Position numbers and translations under genes: made by a program
NCBI GenBank assembly: GCA_022866185.1
Contig: JALHUG010000035.1
Coordinates: 1-10,811 of the forward strand
Length of the DNA stretch: 10,811 nucleotides
Source of the DNA: Dehalococcoidia bacterium
GTDB taxonomy: Bacteria > Chloroflexota > Dehalococcoidia > SM23-28-2
Direction: 5' to 3'
Part shown: positions 1 to 5,302 of the stretch, piece after piece
Layout of the letters: the number at the start of each line of letters is the position of its first letter
Numbering within the stretch: position 1 is the first letter of the stretch
Notes under the pieces: generated by a model
What the model saw: the letters and a program-made list of their open reading frames with translations, nothing else
Told to the model about the DNA's origin: nothing
Databases searched by the model: none

Positions 1-1
1 C

Positions 2-358
2 GTACCTTTCGACGTTCATCTCCTTTTCGCCACCAATCTCAAGGTAGAGCTTCTTCTCGAGCAGCCCTTCCTGCGGCGAATCCTCTACAAGGTGGAGATC
101 CCCAACCCAGGTCCCGCCGAGTTTCGCGAGATTTTGCGACGGGTATGCGAGGAGCGCTCTATCACAGTCACTGACGAAACCCTGCAATACATCGTTCAAC
201 GGCTGTACGAGGACGACACCGCCAAACCACGGGCCTCCTACGCTCGTGACCTGCTGGATATCGTTGTGGAGAGCGCCAGGTACGACGATGCCGAGCCCGC
301 CCTCACTCTCGAATCCTTCGAGAAAGCCCATCGCCTGTTCATCCCCGCGCGGGCATAG
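2..358 (+). CDS. AAA+ ATPase, C-terminal fragment (5' end outside window)
   Basis: The reading frame is open from the first bases and ends at TAG 356-358, giving the last 118 residues of a longer protein. It begins with VPFDVHLLFATNL, the sensor-1 strand and ATN motif of an AAA+ ATPase. EQPFLRRILYK follows at residues 20-30, where the arginine-finger/box VII region lies. The rest is an alpha-helical lid domain. The spacing of these motifs matches a family of stand-alone MoxR/RavA-like AAA ATPases that end soon after the lid. Walker A and B lie upstream of the window, so substrate and partners cannot be told. The frame has no start of its own: a GTG at 92 is internal, since conserved AAA+ motifs precede it. 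It converges on the CoA transferase gene with a 23-bp gap and no visible terminator. Confidence 0.75.
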   Translation, partial: VPFDVHLLFATNLKVELLLEQPFLRRILYKVEIPNPGPAEFREILRRVCEERSITVTDETLQYIVQRLYEDDTAKPRASYARDLLDIVVESARYDDAEPALTLESFEKAHRLFIPARA

Positions 359-381
359 AGCACACTCGGCATCGCATTTCA

Positions 382-1590
382 TCAGGGCCGCGGGCTGACG
401 ATTACGCCCGCCGCTGCGAGCTCGGCCAACTCCTCCGCCGAAAGCCCTAGCAGCGACGAAAGCACCTCGTAGGTGTCCTGCCCCAATGCCGGCGATGGCC
501 CCTTGATGCCGCCCGGCGTGCGGGAGAGCTTGACCGGCGTATCGGGCAGCTTGAGGCGGCCGATGCGGGGGTGCTCCACCTCCACCAGCATGCGGCGGGC
601 CACGACCTGCGGCTGCTCGGCGGCCTGAGCGATGTTGTTCAGGGGCCCGCAGGGCAGGCCGATGGCATCGAACTCTCGCAGCCATTCGCTGGCGGTCTTC
701 TGGCGCATGGCCTCGTTGAGGATGGGCTCCAGCTCGGCGTGGTGCTCAGTGCGTAGGGCGCCGGTGTCGAAGCGAGGGTCGTCGATTAGGTCCACCCGGC
801 CGATGGTAGCGCAGAACAGCTCCCACTGATTCTCTACCCCCCAGCTCAGGGCGAGGACGATCCAGCCGTCGCTGGTGGGGAAGGCCTGGAAGGGGGTGGC
901 CAGCGGATGGCGGGTGCCGATGGGCTTGGGCAGCTCGCCGGTGGCAAAGTAACGGATGAAGGCGTTCTCCAAGATGGCGACCTGGCAATCCAGCATGGCG
1001 ATGTCGATCATCTGGCCCTGACCGCTCCTCTCCCGCTCGTGCAGGGCGGCCACGACGCCGATGGCGGTGTACAGGCCGGCGGCGATGTCGCCCAGGGAGA
1101 GGCCAGGCCGTAGCGGCGGGCCGTCGGGCTCGCCGGTGATGCTCATGACGCCGCCCATCCCCTGCACCACGATGTCCAGGGCCGGCCGCAGGCGTTCGGG
1201 CCCCGTCTGGCCGAAGCCGGAGGTAGCGGCGTAGATGAGGCGAGGGTTGCGTTTCTGGAGGACGGCGTAGCCTAAGCCCAGCTTGTCCATGGTGCCCGGC
1301 GTGAAGTTCTCCATCAGCACGTCGGATACGTCCACCAGGCGCAGGAAGATCTCCCTGCCCCGTTCCGCCTTCAGGTCAAGGCAGATGCTCTTCTTGCCGC
1401 GGTTGATGCTGAAGAAGTAGCAGCTCTCCCCGTTCACGATCGGGCCGGTGGTGCGCGCGACATCGCCGTAGGGGGGGCGCTCCACCTTGATGACGTCCGC
1501 CCCCAGATCGCTCAGGATCATGCTGGCGAAGGGCCCAGCCAGCACCCAGGTGAGATCGAGGACTCTGATTCCTTGCAGGGGCCCCGGCAT
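382..1590 (-). CDS. CaiB/BaiF (class III) CoA transferase
   Basis: This 402-residue protein has the usual length of a family III CoA transferase, which moves CoA between acyl-CoA donors and carboxylic acids. The N-terminus carries the family signature GIRVLDLTWVLAGPFASM (7-24), followed by LGADVIKVE (29-37). NRGKKSICLDLK (63-74) and DVLMENFTPGTMDKLGLG (90-107) complete the N-terminal half. The catalytic aspartate is expected at D168 in RPGLSLGDIAAGLYTAIG, matching the Asp that forms the mixed anhydride in formyl-CoA transferase. The C-terminal part, with a small domain and ASEWLREFDAIGLPCGP, is also typical. ATG 1588-1590 follows GGAGG (1596-1600) by five bases. The substrate cannot be read from sequence. 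The two minus-strand genes upstream may be co-transcribed, but a 144-bp gap with a palindrome separates them. Confidence 0.93.
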   Translation of the reverse strand: MPGPLQGIRVLDLTWVLAGPFASMILSDLGADVIKVERPPYGDVARTTGPIVNGESCYFFSINRGKKSICLDLKAERGREIFLRLVDVSDVLMENFTPGTMDKLGLGYAVLQKRNPRLIYAATSGFGQTGPERLRPALDIVVQGMGGVMSITGEPDGPPLRPGLSLGDIAAGLYTAIGVVAALHERERSGQGQMIDIAMLDCQVAILENAFIRYFATGELPKPIGTRHPLATPFQAFPTSDGWIVLALSWGVENQWELFCATIGRVDLIDDPRFDTGALRTEHHAELEPILNEAMRQKTASEWLREFDAIGLPCGPLNNIAQAAEQPQVVARRMLVEVEHPRIGRLKLPDTPVKLSRTPGGIKGPSPALGQDTYEVLSSLLGLSAEELAELAAAGVIVSPRP

Positions 1591-1659
1591 CTTGCCCTCC
1601 TCGCGCGCTGTGGATCGAGTCGGGCATATGATAGCAGGGAAAACAAGCCAAAGCCCAGA

Positions 1660-1694
1660 CCTCTCCCCCGACCGGCAGGGGCGAGTGGGTGAGG
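1660..1694. repeat. C/G-rich extragenic palindrome-like element
   Basis: This lies in the 144-bp gap between the HesB-like gene and the CoA transferase gene. It reads CCTCTCCCCC, then CCGGCAGGGGC, then GTGGGTGAGG. The CCCC and GGGG arms flank a central CCGG. It resembles the dispersed CCCTCTCCCC...GGGGAGAGGG palindromes often seen between genes in GC-rich bacteria. On the minus strand it could form a weak hairpin ending or attenuating transcription from the HesB-like gene, but no T-run follows. Only one copy is in the window, so repeat status is inference. Confidence 0.3.
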
Positions 1695-1734
1695 ATTATT
1701 AGAGGGGCTCTAGAGGATAGCGGGCGTTCTGTGG

Positions 1735-2019
1735 CTAGTCTGTAGATTCCTCCGGGGCGCTGAGGGTGAAGCACGGGCCGCTGGGGGTGTCCTGGCAATC
1801 GATGGTGGCATCCCCCAGGAGATCAGCCACATCGGTCGCCACCAGCAGAACGGCGGCGGCGCCGTTCTGGACGATCTGGTCGCCCTCGCGGCGCTCATCG
1901 AAGGCGAACTCGAAGCAATCGTCTCGGCTCACCAGCCGCAGGACCTTGGTGGCACTCTCTTCGTGCCCGTCCTGAATCTCTTTCAGAAGCTGGGCAGCAT
2001 GCTCCGTCACTGTGACCAT
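1735..2019 (-). CDS. HesB/IscA-like small protein (Fe-S biogenesis fold)
   Basis: This 94-residue protein begins MVTVTEHAAQLLKEI, the start pattern of HesB/IscA-type proteins, which adopt a small beta fold and in classical members carry Fe-S clusters or iron. The middle (LVSRDDCFEFAFDE; VLLVATDVADLLGDATID) and the end (DTPSGPCFTL) match a divergent HesB-like group lacking the classical CGC motif near the C-terminus. Cysteines are at 35, 75 and 83. C35 could match the first IscA cysteine and C83 lies where the C-terminal pair would be, but the CxC is absent, so cluster binding is uncertain. ATG 2017-2019 has a strong GGAGGT at 2025-2030. The zinc-ribbon gene ends 41 bp upstream, so both are probably one transcript. 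Confidence 0.65.
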   Translation of the reverse strand: MVTVTEHAAQLLKEIQDGHEESATKVLRLVSRDDCFEFAFDERREGDQIVQNGAAAVLLVATDVADLLGDATIDCQDTPSGPCFTLSAPEESTD

Positions 2020-2060
2020 CAGCGACCTCCTGCCTGTGGAGCTATCCTACGCGGGGATTG

Positions 2061-2387
2061 TTACCAACGGGGACGGCTAGCTCTTTGCTTGCTGAAGCAA
2101 TCGTCGCAGTAGACTGGCTTGTCCAGCCTCGGTTCGAAGGGGACCTGCGTCTGGGCACCGCAACTGCTGCACACGGCGTCGTGCATGACGCGCTCGCCGC
2201 GGTCGCGCCCGTAGCCGCCGCCCCCGCCGCCCCCGCCGCCGCGCTCGGCCCGTCTGGCCTGACGGCAGGTGGGACAGCGCTTGGGGTCCTGATACCCTCT
2301 GCCAGCGTGGAACTCCTGGTCCTCTGCTGAGAAGGCGAACTCAGCGCCGCAATCGGCGCAAACTAAGGTTTTGTCCTCAAAGGCCAC
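2061..2387 (-). CDS. Zinc-ribbon protein with CxxC-x17-CxxC domain
   Basis: This 108-residue protein has two zinc-ribbon modules joined by a glycine-rich hinge. The first has C10-x2-C13 and C38-x2-C41, with the DKTLVCADCG...EDQEFH...RCPTCR pattern of the probable zinc-ribbon family (zf-trcl type). The hinge contains nine consecutive glycines (50-58). The second has C73-x2-C76, exactly 17 residues, then C94-x2-C97, followed by SKQR: the CxxC-x17-CxxC domain. The biochemical role is not known; nucleic-acid binding is a reasonable guess for such a basic double ribbon. The start is GTG 2385-2387, set by AGGAGG at 2395-2400 and by the conserved DKTL beginning. The start sits inside a long RNA stem (2385-2434), suggesting translational control. 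It heads a likely operon with the HesB-like gene. Confidence 0.85.
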   Translation of the reverse strand: MAFEDKTLVCADCGAEFAFSAEDQEFHAGRGYQDPKRCPTCRQARRAERGGGGGGGGGYGRDRGERVMHDAVCSSCGAQTQVPFEPRLDKPVYCDDCFSKQRASRPRW

Positions 2388-2434
2388 TCGATGACCTCCT
2401 TCGCTAATCTCGGTTAAGCCTCGGTCATCGAGCG
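2385..2434 (-). promoter_or_regulatory. RBS/start-codon sequestering stem of the zinc-ribbon gene
   Basis: In the minus-strand mRNA, CGCUCGAUGACC (from 2434-2423) can pair with GGUCAUCGAGUG (from 2396-2385). That gives 12 consecutive pairs with one G-U, closing a 26-base loop. The distal arm includes the entire GTG start codon and the last two bases of the AGGAGG Shine-Dalgarno; the other four lie in the loop. Such a stem would hinder ribosome entry until melted or rearranged, as in RNA thermometers and autogenous translational operators. The pairing is read directly from sequence; the regulatory role is inference. Confidence 0.55.
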
Positions 2435-2494
2435 ACTCTCGCTTTGGGGCTTTGCCCTCGTCGGATGCCGACGCCGGAACGTTAACCTACTTCT

Positions 2495-2524
2495 ATCCTA
2501 ACACGATCAACCCCCGCCTGACAA
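2495..2524 (-). promoter_or_regulatory. Candidate sigma-70 promoter for the zinc-ribbon/HesB genes
   Basis: On the minus strand there is TTGTCA (-35, 2524-2519), an 18-bp spacer, then TAGGAT (-10, 2500-2495). Transcription would start near 2488 and give a leader of about 100 nt. That leader holds hairpins CGTCGG/CCGACG (2459-2473, loop of 3) and GGGC/GCCC (2447-2457), then the start-codon stem. The boxes are imperfect, and the -35 is close to the end of the IS remnant. Confidence 0.35.
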
Positions 2525-2532
2525 GCTGTGAG

Positions 2533-2972
2533 GTGTTTCAAGAGACTGGCACACCCCGGCCCGTTCAGGCAAGAGCTGCCTACATCGCCTCGTTTGAGTA
2601 TGCACGCCGTCAGTACCCGGGGCTCAGCGCGCGCAGCTTCTGCCAGGCAGCAGATGCGCACTACTCTACCTTCTCTCGCTGGTGGGCTGAAGAAGGCCGG
2701 CGTCATCTCTTGCAGCCTCTCCAGCGTCTACAGAGTTCTACGTCGTGCGGGAGCCCTCATTCCCCGTCCTCGCAGGCCGAAACCCCATTGGCGGCGCTAT
2801 TCTAAGGCTCTGCCCGGGGAGCGCGCCCAAATGGGCTTGATGTATCTGCCTGAAGGTCGCTACCAGCTTACCCTGCCAAACGCCTGCACTCCGCTCTGAG
2901 CTTTGGTACGCCCTTGCTGTATGCTGTGAACCGCCTACCACGGGCCCAGATCTCTCACACCTCTTGAAACAC
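2533..2972 (+). mobile_element. Internally deleted IS481-type insertion sequence remnant
   Basis: A perfect 12-bp inverted repeat bounds the element: GTGTTTCAAGAG at 2533-2544 and CTCTTGAAACAC at 2961-2972. Between them lie three blocks of an IS481-type transposase (see pseudogene entry). A complete element of this type is roughly three times longer. The ends may extend a few bases outward; GTG occurs at the same position outside both arms, but no convincing target-site duplication was found. Because both ends remain, it is a MITE-like derivative that a related active transposase could in principle have moved. Confidence 0.7.
2566..2967 (+). pseudogene. IS481-type transposase pseudogene, catalytic core lost
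   Basis: Three pieces of one transposase are readable in two frames. Frame 1 gives an N-terminal helix-turn-helix part (AAYIASFEYARRQYPGLSAR ... YSTFSRWWAEEG, to about 2700). Frame 2 gives the linker before the integrase domain (SSVYRVLRRAG, IPRPRR, WRRYSKALPGERAQM, LPEGRYQLT; about 2684-2869). Frame 1 resumes with the C-terminal tail (AKRLHSALSFGTPL ... NRLPRAQISHTS, stop TGA 2965-2967 inside the right inverted repeat). The RLHSAL motif corresponds to the RPHSAL found after the DDE domain. Two deletions, one removing essentially the whole DDE core, explain the frame changes. No start codon remains at the expected position inside the left end. It cannot encode an active enzyme. Confidence 0.75.
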
Positions 2973-3000
2973 TGCACCCTTCAGTAAAGGATTTGCGCCG

Positions 3001-3030
3001 TTGATCCTGCCAGTCTTGGCCCGCTAGAAT
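3001..3030 (+). promoter_or_regulatory. Candidate promoter for the HIT gene
   Basis: TTGATC (3001-3006) and TAGAAT (3025-3030) are separated by 18 bp on the plus strand, just outside the IS remnant. Transcription would start near 3037, and the leader would contain a small hairpin CTGCCG/CGGCAG (3042-3061). The -10 is good; the -35 matches consensus at four of six bases. Confidence 0.4.
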
Positions 3031-3104
3031 GACCCTACCTCTGCCGATTGATGCCGGCAGGCGGGCGCAAGCAACAGAGAGACGCTTCGAACAGGGGGCC
3101 CAGC

Positions 3105-3428
3105 GTGCGCTTCGGTTGTACCTTTTGCCAACTCGTTGCCCACAAGGGGGAGCCGGAGATCCTTTACGAGGACGATGAGGTGATGGTGTTCCGCAATCGC
3201 TTGCACTGGGTCCCCGTGATGCTCCTGGCCATCCCCAAGCGCCACGTCACGCAGGAGGAGCTGTGGCAGGACATGGGCCGAGTGGGTGAGATCGCCGTGC
3301 GCATGGGCCAGGAGCACTGCCCCGGCGGCTTCCGCCTGGTCTCCAACTTCGGCCTCGACGCCATGCAGACGCAGCAGCATGGCCACGTGCACATCATTGG
3401 GGGTACGTTCCTGGGGGAGTACGCCTAG
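3105..3428 (+). CDS. HIT family (histidine triad) hydrolase
   Basis: This 107-residue protein has the normal size of a single-domain HIT protein, a group that hydrolyses or transfers nucleoside monophosphates from phosphoramidate, sulfate or dinucleotide substrates. The triad is H92-G-H94-V-H96-II, preceded by Q89-Q91. IPKRH (43-47) and [13 protein letters not shown] (19-31) are the expected upstream motifs. C5-x2-C8 near the N-terminus, with H47 and H92, fits the structural zinc site of HinT-like members. GTG 3105 is preferred because AGGGGG lies six bases before it and homologous HIT proteins begin just before the CxxC. ATGs at 3048/3051 would add an atypical N-terminus and lie within or beside a leader hairpin. 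The stop TAG 3426-3428 shares three bases with the stop of the convergent rph gene. Confidence 0.9.
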   Translation: MRFGCTFCQLVAHKGEPEILYEDDEVMVFRNRLHWVPVMLLAIPKRHVTQEELWQDMGRVGEIAVRMGQEHCPGGFRLVSNFGLDAMQTQQHGHVHIIGGTFLGEYA

Positions 3429-4168
3429 GGCTCGAGTATGCCGACCGCGGCCAGGGCGTTCCGCTGGGCCTCGAACAGGCCGCGGATGCCCTTCTCCGTC
3501 AGGTCCAGCAGCTCGTTCATCGCCTGGCGAGTGAAGGGGTGGCTCTCGCCCGTGCCCTGCACCTCCACCAGCTCGCCGTCGGCGGTCATCACCACGTTGA
3601 AGTCCACCTCCGCGCGGGCGTCCTCGTCGTAGCAGAGGTCGAGCAGCGGCACGCCGTCCACCACGCCGGCGCTGGTGGCGGCCACCGGGCAGCGCAGGGG
3701 CATGGAGGCGATGTCGCCCCGCTGGAGCAGCAGCCCGCACGCCTGGCGCAGGGCGACGTAGGCGCCGGTGATGGCCGCCGTGCGGGTGCCGCCGTCGGCC
3801 TGGAGGACGTCGCAGTCGACGGTGAGGGTGCGCTCGCCCAGGAGGTCGAGCTTGGTGACCGCTCGCAGGGAGCGGCCGATGAGCCGCTGGATCTCGTGGG
3901 TGCGGGCGCCCACCCGCCCCAGGGCGGCCTCGCGCGGGCTGCGGGTCAGGGTGGAGCGCGGGAGCATGCCGTACTCGGCGGTGACCCAGCCCGAGCCGGA
4001 GCCGCGCAGGAAGGGCGGCAGCCGGTCCTCCGTGCTGACGGCGCAGAGGACGATGGTCTGCCCCAGCTCGATGAGGGCCGAGCCCTCGGCGTGGGCCAGG
4101 TAGCCGGGGGTGATGCGCACCGGGCGCATCTGGTCAGGCTGGCGGCCGTCGGGACGAAGCGTGGTCAT
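3425..4168 (-). CDS. rph: Ribonuclease PH
   Basis: This 247-residue protein is close to the roughly 240 of bacterial RNase PH, the phosphorolytic 3'-exoribonuclease that trims tRNA 3' ends as a hexamer. It opens with [15 protein letters not shown]. It has [14 protein letters not shown] (60-73), SPREA and [19 protein letters not shown] (85-103), which includes an arginine of the phosphate-binding region. It also has [19 protein letters not shown] (118-136) with T128-R129 for phosphate, and [14 protein letters not shown] (177-190) with the catalytic/metal acidic residues D181, D183 and D189. EVQGTGE (202-208) is present too. ATG 4166-4168 is chosen over an extension upstream to 4234, because the conserved beginning fits and GGTGAT lies six bases before it. 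It is convergent with the HIT gene; no inosine/XTP pyrophosphatase partner follows. Confidence 0.96.
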   Translation of the reverse strand: MTTLRPDGRQPDQMRPVRITPGYLAHAEGSALIELGQTIVLCAVSTEDRLPPFLRGSGSGWVTAEYGMLPRSTLTRSPREAALGRVGARTHEIQRLIGRSLRAVTKLDLLGERTLTVDCDVLQADGGTRTAAITGAYVALRQACGLLLQRGDIASMPLRCPVAATSAGVVDGVPLLDLCYDEDARAEVDFNVVMTADGELVEVQGTGESHPFTRQAMNELLDLTEKGIRGLFEAQRNALAAVGILEP

Positions 4169-4187
4169 GGCGAGATCACCAGGGGGA

Positions 4188-4215
4188 AGTATAACACGAG
4201 GGTAGACCGCAACAA
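4188..4215 (-). promoter_or_regulatory. Candidate rph promoter
   Basis: On the minus strand TTGTTG (4215-4210), a 16-bp spacer, then TATACT (4193-4188). Transcription would begin near 4181 and leave a leader of about 13 nt that still holds the GGTGAT ribosome site. The -10 box is strong and the -35 is moderate. A 7-bp inverted repeat, TGCCAGC/GCTGGCA (4225-4244), lies just upstream of the -35. Confidence 0.45.
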
Positions 4216-4281
4216 GACGCCTGCTGCCAGCCACTGCGCTGGCAAAAAGGGGCGGACCTGGCTGAGGCTAGTCGCGGCGAG

Positions 4282-4539
4282 CTATGTCGCTGCCACGGAT
4301 CCGGCGGTGAGCACCTCTGTCTTGTCTGCGTAGCTCGACTGACTTCGGTAGAGAAACGTATGCGGGAAGCTCCCCTCCCGCACCGCTTCAAGCGTAGCGG
4401 GCTCTATGAGACGCTCGCCGCACCTATTGCAGGCAAAGCCCGGAACCTCAATGTGAAAGATCATGCCACCGAGGCCATACTCTAGAAGGACGGTCCCGGG
4501 GACTAGACTGCCCCCGCACCGGTGTCTACGCCATGCCAT
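4282..4539 (-). CDS. YgiT-type zinc-finger protein, putative antitoxin
   Basis: This 85-residue protein matches the YgiT/MqsA N-terminal zinc-finger family: CGGSLVPGTVLLEYGLGG (8-25), then IEVPGFACNRCGERLIEP (30-47). The second knuckle is normal (C37-x2-C40). The first has only C8, with H6 nearby instead of the usual CxxC, so zinc binding may be altered or use H6/C8. There is no C-terminal DNA-binding Xre domain like that of MqsA, so any operator binding must come from elsewhere. ATG 4537-4539 has a clear GGAGG at 4548-4552, inside the end of the preceding gene, two bases after whose stop it begins. The partner upstream is a DUF4258 putative toxin, giving toxin-first order as in mqsRA. Confidence 0.8.
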   Translation of the reverse strand: MAWRRHRCGGSLVPGTVLLEYGLGGMIFHIEVPGFACNRCGERLIEPATLEAVREGSFPHTFLYRSQSSYADKTEVLTAGSVAAT

Positions 4540-4541
4540 AC

Positions 4542-4856
4542 CTATCGCCTCCGTCTGAAGTCAATCCATCGTTGCGGATCCGGTCGGTAGACTGTGATTA
4601 TGTCAGGTCTCCCCCCTGAATATCCTACCACAATATGGAGAGGCGAGGTAGGGTCGATCCACCCAAGGATCAGGCAACTGGAGCCCCTGGAGTCGCCCGG
4701 ATAATCCTCGATTACCTCGGCACGGTGACCCAGAATTGCGGCTTCGAGGTCGTTCGTTCCGACGGAGTCCTCTAGCATCTCCACAGCCGCGTGGTCCCCA
4801 ATGTGGTACTGTCTGCGCCTAACGAGGCGCCGAATCCACGACAGCGGGGCGGGCAC
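4542..4856 (-). CDS. DUF4258 domain protein, putative toxin
   Basis: This 104-residue basic protein matches the DUF4258 family, small proteins repeatedly found next to YgiT-type zinc fingers and thought to be ribonuclease-like toxins. Features: YHIGDHAAVEMLEDSV (17-32, with the HA..RM-type helix), DLEAAILGHRAEVIEDYP (36-53), SPLHIVVGY (71-79), and the ending IITVYRPDPQRWIDF (86-100), which matches the ITVY.P....W motif. H22, R45 and the Y90/R91 region are candidate active-site residues by analogy only. The start is GTG 4854-4856, with only a weak, distant purine stretch upstream. This suggests lower translation than the downstream antitoxin. The upstream DUF3467-like gene ends 6 bp before. 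Toxicity is inferred from family and context. Confidence 0.75.
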   Translation of the reverse strand: MPAPLSWIRRLVRRRQYHIGDHAAVEMLEDSVGTNDLEAAILGHRAEVIEDYPGDSRGSSCLILGWIDPTSPLHIVVGYSGGRPDIITVYRPDPQRWIDFRRRR

Positions 4857-4862
4857 CGCCTG

Positions 4863-5156
4863 CTAACTCAACCTCTCCCAGTCCTCAGGAGACAGCCCGA
4901 GTTGGTTCAGCACGTCCAGAGGCACCTGAATCGAGACGCCGTTGTTCTCCTCAAATTGTTTCAGTTGCCTGCGCATGATCATTACCATCACCTTGGCATG
5001 CTCAAGGCTCATCCTGACGGTCGCTAGGTTCCTCGTCTCAACCGGCCGGGCGGGGGCCGGATGAGGTTCAGAAAGCAGGAAGGTGATGGCCACGCCGTAA
5101 GGGTTGGTACTCACCCTGAGCTGATCCGCATACACGTCCTGGGCTTCCTCTTCCAT
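4863..5156 (-). CDS. DUF3467-like small protein, first gene of the TA-type operon
   Basis: This 97-residue acidic protein resembles the DUF3467 family of unknown function. An N-terminal strand region (VYADQLRVSTNPYGVAITF, 8-26) leads to ATVRMSLEHAKVMVMIMRRQ (45-64), matching the family's R(V)xMSPEHAK motif, then QLKQFEENNGVSIQVP (64-79). No catalytic motif, signal peptide or membrane segment is visible. ATG 5154-5156 follows AAGGTAGG by about seven bases. It is the promoter-proximal gene of a three-gene unit with gaps of 6 and 2 bp, so it should be made together with the DUF4258/YgiT pair. It could be a third component (chaperone or regulator) or an unrelated passenger; sequence alone cannot tell. 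Confidence 0.65.
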   Translation of the reverse strand: MEEEAQDVYADQLRVSTNPYGVAITFLLSEPHPAPARPVETRNLATVRMSLEHAKVMVMIMRRQLKQFEENNGVSIQVPLDVLNQLGLSPEDWERLS

Positions 5157-5222
5157 CGTCTGGCCTACCTTATCTGAATATCTGGGAATGTCCTACAGAG
5201 AAGTGTCCCTGGAACGGTGCGC

Positions 5223-5251
5223 ATTCTACCTGGCTCGCGTCCGCCTGTCAA
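5223..5251 (-). promoter_or_regulatory. Near-consensus promoter of the DUF3467-DUF4258-YgiT operon
   Basis: On the minus strand TTGACA (5251-5246, perfect -35), exactly 17 bp, then TAGAAT (5228-5223, five of six). The start would be near 5216, leaving a leader of about 60 nt. A direct repeat TATCTG-aa-TATCTG (5171-5184) lies in that leader. Confidence 0.75.
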
Positions 5252-5268
5252 GGAACTGACGCCTTGAC
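5247..5268. promoter_or_regulatory. Palindromic operator candidate over the TA operon -35
   Basis: GTCAAGG (5247-5253), eight bases, then CCTTGAC (5262-5268) form a 7-bp perfect inverted repeat whose left arm overlaps the -35 box. A repressor bound here would block RNA polymerase. A second, wider inverted repeat, GCGCATTCT/AGAATGCGC (5219-5227 and 5273-5281), brackets the promoter. A terminator for comEC is less likely, because no T-run follows. Confidence 0.45.
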
Positions 5269-5302
5269 GCAGAGAATGCGCGTGGTGTTCTCCAACCCGT
5301 TT

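Noticed and set aside
3048..3104. Longer HIT protein starting at ATG 3048 or 3051
   Set aside because: The added residues do not fit the family, both ATGs lie in or at a leader hairpin, and GTG 3105 has AGGGGG at good spacing.
4225..4250. Hairpin TGCCAGC/GCTGGCA next to AAAAA as a terminator of the YgiT operon
   Set aside because: On the minus strand the T-run comes before the hairpin rather than after it, so it does not have the layout of an intrinsic terminator.
3539..4333. A 264-residue plus-strand reading frame opposite rph
   Set aside because: It mirrors rph with an Ala/Gly/His-rich composition typical of antisense frames in GC-rich genes, and it spans the rph promoter region as well.
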